11,147 nt of DNA from an uncultured Ruminococcus sp. (GTDB lineage Bacteria; Bacillota; Clostridia; Oscillospirales; Ruminococcaceae): positions 1 through 11,147 of the forward strand of contig USNJ01000056.1 in assembly GCA_900556055.1 (NCBI GenBank), read 5' to 3'. The translations under genes and the position numbers were made by a program. Positions 6,439 through 11,147 of the stretch are shown piece after piece. Below the pieces are notes generated by a model. The model saw only the letters and a program-made list of their open reading frames with translations. It was not told the origin of the DNA and did not search any database. The first letter of the stretch is position 1; each line of letters begins with the position of its first letter.

Positions 6439-7041
6439 TTATCCCTTCTTTCTGCGGCTGAATATGCTGAAAAGCTTATCCGCAGCAAGTGCGGCTGAGA
6501 GTGCGCAGACTGCTGTGAAGAGGGCGGGGAGCAGTATGTCCATTGGTGCTGCTGCGCCGTGCCTTGCCCTTAATGCGGCGCATGAGGTCGGTATCAGCGT
6601 GAGAGATGCGGTGTTCAGGACTGTGAATGTTACCATATGGTCCGATGCCTTTGCGGGATCGCCGCCCGAACGGATATTTTCCGCTTCAAGCTCACGCATG
6701 GCTTCGATGCCTATCGGTGTTGCGGCATTGCCGAGCCCGAGCATATTTGCTGCGACATTCATGCAGATAAGTCGGAATGCACGGCCGTTCATGTCAAGCC
6801 CGCGGAATATCAGTCTGCCTAAAGGTCGGAAGATCAGAGCGAAATACTCCGTTATGCCCGCTTTTTCGGCTATCCGCATAAGTCCGCCCCATAGGCACAT
6901 CCCGCCGAGCATGAAAAGCAGAAGCTCGACCGCTTGCGGCGGATCGTTCAGCAGGGAATTTGTCAGCATATCGCCGTTTCCGCAGGCTGTTCCCACGATA
7001 ACGGAAATGATTATTATCAGTGAAAATACTTTGTTCATCAT
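6439..7041 (-). CDS. spmA: Spore maturation protein A
   Basis: SpmA-family membrane protein, partner of SpmB. From the chosen start it has 200 residues, against about 196 in B. subtilis. Landmarks are GGMCLWGGLMRIAEKAGI, NMLGLGNAATPIGIEAM and FTVLNTASLTLIPTS, all strongly conserved in the family from memory. Hydrophobic segments lie at the N-terminus, at about 42-60, around the NMLGLGNA block, and near the C-terminus (PALFTAVCALSAALAA). Several ATGs compete (7065, 7047, 7041, 7038). I prefer 7041 because AAGGCGG lies nine bases upstream; 7065 has only a weak AGG. The gene is divergent from abrB across about 300 bases that contain a Spo0A-box-like site; no convincing spmA promoter was found. 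Confidence 0.9.
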   Translation of the reverse strand: MMNKVFSLIIIISVIVGTACGNGDMLTNSLLNDPPQAVELLLFMLGGMCLWGGLMRIAEKAGITEYFALIFRPLGRLIFRGLDMNGRAFRLICMNVAANMLGLGNAATPIGIEAMRELEAENIRSGGDPAKASDHMVTFTVLNTASLTLIPTSCAALRARHGAAAPMDILLPALFTAVCALSAALAADKLFSIFSRRKKG

Positions 7042-7137
7042 TTGCATCTGCCGCCTTTTATGCATATTACCTAAATGGAATAATTTGTATTGTAAATAAG
7101 TGCCAAAAATCCGTTTTTGCTATCTTCTTGCATATTA

Positions 7138-7144
7138 TTCGACA
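7138..7144 (-). promoter_or_regulatory. Possible Spo0A box (0A box core)
   Basis: The minus strand reads TGTCGAA, the core of the Spo0A consensus TTTGTCGAA. It lies about 95 bases upstream of the spmA start and about 75 bases upstream of the abrB -35 element. In B. subtilis Spo0A represses abrB. Seven bases are weak evidence in AT-rich DNA, so this is only a candidate. Confidence 0.3.
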
Positions 7145-7216
7145 TTTTGCAACATTGGATTATGTGCATATTTCGATAAATTAATTATTGGTTCATAATA
7201 AGTTTAAGGATTGTAA

Positions 7217-7246
7217 TTGACAAATATAGACAAAAAGAACTATAAT
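7217..7246 (+). promoter_or_regulatory. Sigma-A promoter of abrB
   Basis: A perfect TTGACA (7217-7222), an 18-base spacer and a perfect TATAAT (7241-7246). Transcription would begin near 7253, leaving a structured leader of about 90 bases. AbrB commonly represses its own gene, so this AT-rich region is a plausible AbrB-binding site (inference). Confidence 0.85.
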
Positions 7247-7261
7247 AACATATAAGCTGAT

Positions 7262-7317
7262 GATAGGATAATTCAATCCTATCGGAAAATATTTACAGAC
7301 AGAAGCGGATAAGCTTC
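7262..7317 (+). promoter_or_regulatory. Two hairpins in the abrB leader
   Basis: GATAGGAT (7262-7269) and ATCCTATC (7276-7283) form a perfect 8-bp stem with a 6-base loop about 10 bases after the predicted transcription start. GAAGC (7302-7306) and GCTTC (7313-7317) form a second, 5-bp stem just before the RBS. Neither is followed by a T run, so they are not terminators. The first could stabilise the 5' end or be a DNA operator. Confidence 0.45.
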
Positions 7318-7344
7318 GATACATATGTGTAGGAGGATATTGAA

Positions 7345-7587
7345 ATGAAATCTACAGGCATTACAAGAAAGATCGACGAGCTCGGCAGAATAGTTCTTCC
7401 CATCGAACTGAGAAGAAGCCTTGACATCAGCGAGAGAGATGCTCTTGAAATCTTCGTTGACGGCGAGAATATCGTGCTCAGAAAGAACAAGGCATCATGC
7501 GTTTTCTGCAACAGTGCTGATAATGTTATCGGATTCAAGGACAAGTTCATCTGCCCTGAGTGCTACGCTCAGCTGAAAAAGAACTGA
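7345..7587 (+). CDS. abrB: AbrB family transition-state regulator with C-terminal Cys4 zinc-ribbon-like tail
   Basis: Residues 1-48 are a SpoVT/AbrB swapped-hairpin DNA-binding domain: MKSTGITRKIDELGRI then LPIELRRSL and DALEIFVDGENIVLRK. This is nearly the same as B. subtilis AbrB over the same stretch, including the DNA-contact arginines. The protein is 80 residues against about 94-96 in B. subtilis. In place of that protein's C-terminal domain it carries CVFC at 52-55 and CPEC at 70-73, a CxxC-14-CxxC arrangement expected to bind zinc. Clostridial AbrB proteins commonly have this tail. The family acts as a dimer or tetramer, repressing stationary-phase and sporulation genes. AGGAGG at 7331-7336 fixes the start. 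Expression is driven by a near-consensus promoter and ends at the hairpin at 7636-7665. Confidence 0.92.
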   Translation: MKSTGITRKIDELGRIVLPIELRRSLDISERDALEIFVDGENIVLRKNKASCVFCNSADNVIGFKDKFICPECYAQLKKN

Positions 7588-7633
7588 TCTTCTGTTAATA
7601 ATATTCAAAGTATGCCGCATTTATTCGGCGTTG

Positions 7634-7669
7634 AGGGGATTATATGCGAAATATGATCCCTTTTTCTTT
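7634..7669 (+). terminator. Intrinsic terminator between abrB and the HD-GYP gene
   Basis: GGGATTATAT (7636-7645) pairs with ATATGATCCC (7651-7660), ten pairs including one G-T, around the loop GCGAA. TTTTTCTTT follows. The T tract ends where the GGAGG of the next gene begins (7670-7674). It therefore either ends the abrB transcript or acts as an attenuator for the HD-GYP gene. Confidence 0.8.
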
Positions 7670-7683
7670 GGAGGTGATTCACT

Positions 7684-8781
7684 GTGATTTTTGTAAGCTC
7701 TGATAATCTTGTCCCCGGAATGTGCCTGGGCAGAGACCTGAACTTTTATGATTCGGCAATGCTGACGGCGGTCAATCTCAAAGCGGGAACAAAGCTTACA
7801 GATGCAAATATAACCCAGATGAAGCGCACCGACCTCGATGGCGCATATATAGACGATGCAAAAAGTGTCATCAGGGTGATCTCGTCGATAAATTCAGAGA
7901 TAAAAAATGAAGCGATATCAGGCGTAAAAAATCTCGCCAACGATTTTATGGGCAGCGGAGTAACAGGCGAGGACGTTGATGAGATAGGCGATACGACTGA
8001 AAAGCTGATAGATACGCTTTCATCTCACAGCGATATCATGGTAAATATTGCCGACATAAAAATGTATGATGACTATACGTTCCATCACAGCCTGAGCGTT
8101 TCGATAATGGCGCTTGCTATCGGCATGGAGCTTGGGCTGAATAAAAAGCAGCTGACGGAGCTTGGACTCAGCGGTCTGCTGCATGACATCGGCAAGGTGC
8201 TTATCCCGATCGAGATAATTAATAAGCCGGGCAGACTGACTCCAGAGGAATTCAATATCGTGAAGATGCACCCTATCCATGCGGCAAATCATCTGATCGA
8301 GCGAAAGCTTGTGCCGCCTGATTCGTATTACGGAATTGTCGGACATCATGAAAAAATGGACGGAACAGGCTATCCGCGCGGGCTTAAAGGGGACGAGATA
8401 CATAAATATGCGAGGATCCTTGCTGTTGCCGATGTTTTCGATGCGCTGACATCTCAGCGTCCGTACAGAAAGCCCAGCCCGCCGTCAGAGGCTATCGAGT
8501 ATATAATGGGCGGAATGGGCAGCCATTTTGACGAGGACTGCGTTCGTGCATTCCTACGAAAAGTCGCTCCGTACCCCGTAGGTACGATAGTTCAGCTGTC
8601 AAACGGTGAAAAGGCGACTGTTATGGAGAATTTCCGCGATCAGCCGCTTCGTCCGCTTGTTTCGGTAATTGACCGCCCGGGAGTTTGCTATGACCTTTAT
8701 CATGATGAAAGATGTTTCTCGATAGTTATAACAGGAATTGCAGATCCGAATCTTGATACAAACAAAATGATCGTTAAATAA
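7684..8781 (+). CDS. HD-GYP domain protein, probable cyclic di-GMP phosphodiesterase
   Basis: HD-GYP enzymes are metal-dependent phosphodiesterases that hydrolyse cyclic di-GMP (some cleave cGAMP). Residues about 1-115 are a non-catalytic N-terminal region. Residues about 120-300 hold the catalytic core: FHHSLSVS (133-140), the HD pair at 167-168 in LLHDIGK, HPIHAANHL (196-204), GHHE (220-223), the GYP triplet at 229-231 in MDGTGYPRGLKGDEI, and ARILAVADVFDALTSQRPYR (243-262). All metal-binding positions I can recognise are intact, so activity is likely. The last 65 residues form a small beta-rich tail seen in many HD-GYP proteins. No transmembrane segment is visible, so it is cytoplasmic. The start is GTG at 7684, nine bases after GGAGG (7670-7674). 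A terminator precedes it closely and the perfect hairpin at 8781-8818 follows its stop codon. Confidence 0.93.
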   Translation: MIFVSSDNLVPGMCLGRDLNFYDSAMLTAVNLKAGTKLTDANITQMKRTDLDGAYIDDAKSVIRVISSINSEIKNEAISGVKNLANDFMGSGVTGEDVDEIGDTTEKLIDTLSSHSDIMVNIADIKMYDDYTFHHSLSVSIMALAIGMELGLNKKQLTELGLSGLLHDIGKVLIPIEIINKPGRLTPEEFNIVKMHPIHAANHLIERKLVPPDSYYGIVGHHEKMDGTGYPRGLKGDEIHKYARILAVADVFDALTSQRPYRKPSPPSEAIEYIMGGMGSHFDEDCVRAFLRKVAPYPVGTIVQLSNGEKATVMENFRDQPLRPLVSVIDRPGVCYDLYHDERCFSIVITGIADPNLDTNKMIVK

Positions 8782-8820
8782 AATAAGTCCGTTCAAAAGC
8801 TATTGAACGGACTTATTTTT
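8781..8820. terminator. Bidirectional intrinsic terminator
   Basis: AAATAAGTCCGTTCAA (8781-8796) and its exact reverse complement (8803-8818) form a perfect 16-bp stem with the 6-base loop AAGCTA. It is flanked by T-rich runs on both strands and lies between two convergent genes. It overlaps the last base of the HD-GYP stop codon and reaches the stop codon of the M23 gene, so it serves both. Confidence 0.92.
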
Positions 8821-10210
8821 AATTGTTTATCGAAACATAATTCAGCGGATCGGTATGCTGACCGTTTACACGGACTTCAAAATGACAGTGATTTCCGTAA
8901 GCATATCCCGTGCAGCCGATGTAGCCGATTACCTGTCCCTGCCGGACTTCATCGCCGACATTGACGCAGCAGCTTGACATATGACCGTAAAGCGTTGCAA
9001 TCTTGTCGCCGTGGTCGATAACTACGTGGATACCGTAGCCATTGCCCGTGTTGCTCGCCGTGATGACTGTTCCCGATGCCGATGCAACGATAGGCTCGCC
9101 TGCACAGCCGGGCTTGTTGATGTCGATACCCTTATGGAAGCTGTTCTTTTGCTCTTCGACTATCCATCTGCTGCCATAAGTATCTGTCATATTGCGGACG
9201 GAAGGTACAGGCCATATGAAGCCTGTTTCCTTGTAGCCTGCGGAGCTTGTTGTCACCTCAGTGGTTTCTTCGGCAACAGGCTCGGTTTCCGCAGGGACGT
9301 ATTCTTCGCCTGCGGCAAGAGCCTCCTGACGCTTGCGCTCCTCTTCCTCTTCACGCTTTTTGCGTTCTTCCTCTTCCTTGCGCTTGCGCTCCTCTTCTTC
9401 TTTTCGCTTGCGTTCTTCCTCTTCCTTACGCTTGCGTTCAAGCTCTTCCTGCTGTTTTCTTATGTAATCCTGTATCTCCTGTTCGACACGCTGTTCCTCA
9501 GCATCTATCTCATCATTTCGCTCGGCATACATTTCAGCCTGCTTTTCATACATTTCCTTTGTTTCATGATGATTCTGATATGTTTCCTGGAGATCGGCAA
9601 GCTGTGTTTCCTGCTGCGATTTCTTGGATTCAAGAGCGGCTTTTTCCTCTTCAAGGCTTGCTTTTCTCGTATTCAGCTCGATCACCATGTCATTAAGCTC
9701 GTCGATCATATCATTATTTGACGATGAAACACGCTTAACGACCTCGATCCTCGCAAGTATATCATAGAAATCCTCAGATCCTGCAAGAACGGAAGCCATG
9801 CTGTCATTTCCCGAAACATAAAGTGCTCTCAGACGCTTTTTGAACATCTCGATGCCGTCGTTTATCTCCTGTTCCTTCTGCGTGATCTCATCATTCAGAT
9901 TGGCTATATTATCCTCCAGAACGGAGATCTGCTCCCGGATATTGGCAAGCTGCTCCTCCTGGATATCCATCTTCTTGTCATATTCGTCGAGATACTGCTG
10001 ATATTCTTCGGTTTTTCCCTCGATATCCGCAAGCTGCTTTTCGATCTCGTCACGTTCTGCGGCAAGCTCCTGCTGACGCTGTTCAAGCTGTGACATGGAG
10101 TTTGCGGACAGCTCGATATATGATGATCTGTTGGAACAGATGCACACCCCTGCCATCACAATGGCAACAGCAGCGGCGGAGGCTTTTTTCCAAGTTTTTT
10201 TTCTGTTCAT
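8819..10210 (-). CDS. PcsB/EnvC-like murein hydrolase activator, M23 peptidase with coiled coil
   Basis: Secreted or membrane-bound peptidoglycan hydrolase of 463 residues. A signal-peptide-like N-terminus (basic 1-9, hydrophobic 10-25) is followed by a long coiled coil at about 38-295, as in PcsB, CwlO and EnvC, where it couples to FtsEX. Within it, residues 255-294 repeat KRKEEEER. A Thr/Glu/Pro linker (about 300-325) leads to a LytM/M23 domain at about 330-460. Expected zinc ligands are visible: H359 and D363 in FHKGID, and H443 in HCHFEV, with H410 (YGHM) and H441 as catalytic partners. An intact set suggests an active endopeptidase cleaving peptide cross-bridges. ATG 10210 has AAAGGAT upstream. 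It lies 15 bases below the carboxypeptidase gene and ends at the shared terminator. No ftsE or ftsX is visible in the window. Confidence 0.92.
   Translation of the reverse strand: MNRKKTWKKASAAAVAIVMAGVCICSNRSSYIELSANSMSQLEQRQQELAAERDEIEKQLADIEGKTEEYQQYLDEYDKKMDIQEEQLANIREQISVLEDNIANLNDEITQKEQEINDGIEMFKKRLRALYVSGNDSMASVLAGSEDFYDILARIEVVKRVSSSNNDMIDELNDMVIELNTRKASLEEEKAALESKKSQQETQLADLQETYQNHHETKEMYEKQAEMYAERNDEIDAEEQRVEQEIQDYIRKQQEELERKRKEEEERKRKEEEERKRKEEEERKKREEEEERKRQEALAAGEEYVPAETEPVAEETTEVTTSSAGYKETGFIWPVPSVRNMTDTYGSRWIVEEQKNSFHKGIDINKPGCAGEPIVASASGTVITASNTGNGYGIHVVIDHGDKIATLYGHMSSCCVNVGDEVRQGQVIGYIGCTGYAYGNHCHFEVRVNGQHTDPLNYVSINN
9329..9448 (-). repeat. Tandem Lys/Arg-Glu repeat inside the coiled coil
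   Basis: About 120 bases encode successive copies of an 8-residue unit, KRKEEEER and close variants, seen in the DNA as imperfect repeats of about 24 bases rich in cttcctctt and gcgcttgcg. Such a charged stretch should form a single stiff helix or continue the coiled coil. It is a likely site of copy-number variation between strains. Confidence 0.75.
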
Positions 10211-10225
10211 TTTATATCCTTTCGC

Positions 10226-11068
10226 TTAAACTATAAAACTTACCTTTGACTCTGTTTCGGCGGTTTCCTGCGGAACTGATGTGACAGTTTCGCTTTCTGC
10301 GGGAGATGCAGCACCGGCAGGGGGATTCTGCTCGTAATATTCCTCGAGGCAAAGTCCGCTTTCCTTGATCTTTTCTGCATAATAAAGTCCGACAAAACGG
10401 TAATGCCAAGGCTCGTAGGTGATCTTTGTTATATCCTGCTTATCCTTGGGGTATCTCAGGATATAGCCGTATTTCCATGCATTTTCATTGAGCCATTCAA
10501 ACTCGGGAGTGTTTTCGAATTCTTCGGTGATCTCGCCCTGCCATGTAGTTGTCTTTATATCAGCGGCAAGACCTGTTTCATGCTCGCTCTGACCGGGTAT
10601 CGCAATATTCTGGGCGGTTTTGTTATACGCCTCGTCCTCTGTATAACCCTGGTCTATATATCTTTGCATATCGGTGTTGAAAATGCCCTGCTGATATTCG
10701 CGGGAACGGTAAGCGGACATAACAACAAGCTCGATGCCGTCTTTTTTTGCGTCCTCAAGCATTTTCAGCATATACTGTGCGGCACGGTAATCCATTTCCT
10801 TTTCGCCGTAAACGACAGTTGTTTCGACTTTGTAGGTTTCGGGCAGGGGATTGTCGGAATTGACGACAAAGTATGCCCATTCGTTGTCGATATTCACTGG
10901 AGCCTCCGTTTCTGCTGCGGTAGTTTCTTCTGCCGTTTCGGAGACAGTCTCGCTTGCTGCGGCTGAATTGTCATCGTTATCAGCGGGTTTTCTGCCGAAG
11001 GTCGTGAGCATATAAACTCCGAGAAACAGAATTATTGTCAGTAATAAGAGATATTTCAGAAGCTTCAA
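10226..11068 (-). CDS. Membrane-anchored D-Ala-D-Ala carboxypeptidase, VanY/M15B family
   Basis: Zinc carboxypeptidase that trims the terminal D-Ala of peptidoglycan stem peptides. An N-terminal hydrophobic segment (about 4-22) without an obvious cleavage site suggests an uncleaved anchor. An Ala/Glu/Thr-rich linker (about 30-58) follows. The M15B domain spans about 65-240: SAYRSREYQ (118-126), the zinc-site SEHETGLAAD with H163 and D170, and YEPWHYRF with E219 (expected catalytic) and H222 (zinc). A Pro/Glu/Thr/Ser-rich tail of about 30 residues ends the protein. The start is TTG at 11068, with AAAAGGTG seven bases upstream and no good ATG nearby. It is first in a two-gene unit with the M23 gene. 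VanY enzymes can lower glycopeptide sensitivity, but without vanHAX nearby a housekeeping role is more likely. Confidence 0.92.
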   Translation of the reverse strand: MKLLKYLLLLTIILFLGVYMLTTFGRKPADNDDNSAAASETVSETAEETTAAETEAPVNIDNEWAYFVVNSDNPLPETYKVETTVVYGEKEMDYRAAQYMLKMLEDAKKDGIELVVMSAYRSREYQQGIFNTDMQRYIDQGYTEDEAYNKTAQNIAIPGQSEHETGLAADIKTTTWQGEITEEFENTPEFEWLNENAWKYGYILRYPKDKQDITKITYEPWHYRFVGLYYAEKIKESGLCLEEYYEQNPPAGAASPAESETVTSVPQETAETESKVSFIV

Positions 11069-11106
11069 AAATATTCACCTTTTCATTTCATTTTTTACAT
11101 ATGAAT

Positions 11107-11135
11107 ATTATATCACCCTATCCGACAAATATCAA
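11107..11135 (-). promoter_or_regulatory. Sigma-A promoter of the vanY-like/M23 operon
   Basis: On the minus strand TTGATA (11130-11135), a 17-base spacer and a perfect TATAAT (11107-11112). Transcription would begin near 11100, about 32 bases before the TTG start codon. The spacer contains TTTGTCGGA (11121-11129), one base off the Spo0A consensus TTTGTCGAA; see findings. Confidence 0.78.
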
Positions 11136-11147
11136 GATATTGGCGGG

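Larger units (their letters stand above)
7042..7344. other. Divergent spmA-abrB intergenic region
   Basis: This AT-rich stretch of about 300 bases has no credible gene. It holds the abrB promoter (7217-7246), two leader hairpins (7262-7283 and 7302-7317), the abrB RBS AGGAGG (7331-7336), and a TTCGACA at 7138-7144, the reverse complement of the Spo0A-box core TGTCGAA. No clear spmA promoter, sigma-A or sigma-E type, could be picked out by eye. Confidence 0.7.

Noticed and set aside
6464..7099. A 211-codon plus-strand frame opposite spmA
   Set aside because: It is antisense to the clearly recognised spmA, and its Ser/Ala-rich sequence matches no family.
7588..7683. Cyclic di-GMP riboswitch in front of the HD-GYP gene
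   Set aside because: The 96-base gap is largely taken up by the terminator hairpin, and I see neither the conserved GEMM core nor the tetraloop/receptor arrangement.
8981..9721. A 246-codon plus-strand frame with a Leu/Phe-rich centre resembling a membrane protein
   Set aside because: The LFLFTLFAFFLFLAL stretch is the antisense reading of the KRKEEEER repeats of the M23 protein.
10226..11068. Acquired vancomycin-resistance determinant
   Set aside because: Only the VanY-type domain is present; no vanH, vanA-type ligase, vanX or VanRS genes lie nearby, and the operon partner is a general wall hydrolase.
1..11147. Mobile element, phage or CRISPR content
   Set aside because: No transposase, integrase, terminal inverted repeats, phage genes or spaced direct repeats were seen; no integrase lies beside the tRNA.

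Overview
The window looks like a chromosomal segment of an anaerobic, low-to-middling GC Gram-positive (Clostridia, probably Ruminococcus/Oscillospiraceae-like). This placement is inferred from gene content: a B. subtilis-type AbrB, SpmA/SpmB, strong GGAGG ribosome binding sites, sigma-A promoters, HemW, HD-GYP, and PcsB-like and VanY-like wall enzymes. I see no insertion sequence, phage gene, CRISPR array or rRNA.

Layout. (1) 1-3922, minus strand. A glycosyltransferase-2/GtrA fusion opens the operon from a clear promoter at 3971-3999. It is followed with almost no gap by a membrane-anchored phosphodiester glycosidase (NAGPA family), then a one-TM protein of unknown function. Last comes the 5' half of hisA, cut by the window edge, which is of the eukaryotic (yeast HIS6/plant) type rather than the usual bacterial type. 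(2) 4047-5700, plus strand. hemW has its own promoter and is followed by a small acidic unknown protein and a small cysteine-motif gene that appears broken by an in-frame stop. (3) 5659-7041, minus strand. A tRNA-Lys(UUU) has its own promoter and terminator, and upstream of it lie spmB and spmA, translationally coupled. (4) 7217-8818, plus strand. abrB (with a Cys4 knuckle in place of the usual C-terminal domain) is followed by a terminator and then by an HD-GYP phosphodiesterase gene. A perfect 16-bp hairpin terminator closes this block. (5) 8819-11135, minus strand. A vanY-type carboxypeptidase and a PcsB/EnvC-like M23 hydrolase form a two-gene peptidoglycan operon with its own promoter.

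How the genes fit together. Most of the window concerns the cell surface and its control: a lipid-linked sugar transferase with a phosphodiester glycosidase, two peptidoglycan hydrolases, two spore-core maturation membrane proteins, a transition-state regulator and a cyclic-dinucleotide phosphodiesterase. hisA, hemW and tRNA-Lys are housekeeping.

Three genes appear to start at TTG and one at GTG, each with a good ribosome binding site. I found no convincing wholly new system. The items most worth checking are the eukaryotic-type HisA, the broken small cysteine protein, the glycosyltransferase/phosphodiester-glycosidase operon, and the terminator plus possible leader peptide in front of the HD-GYP gene.
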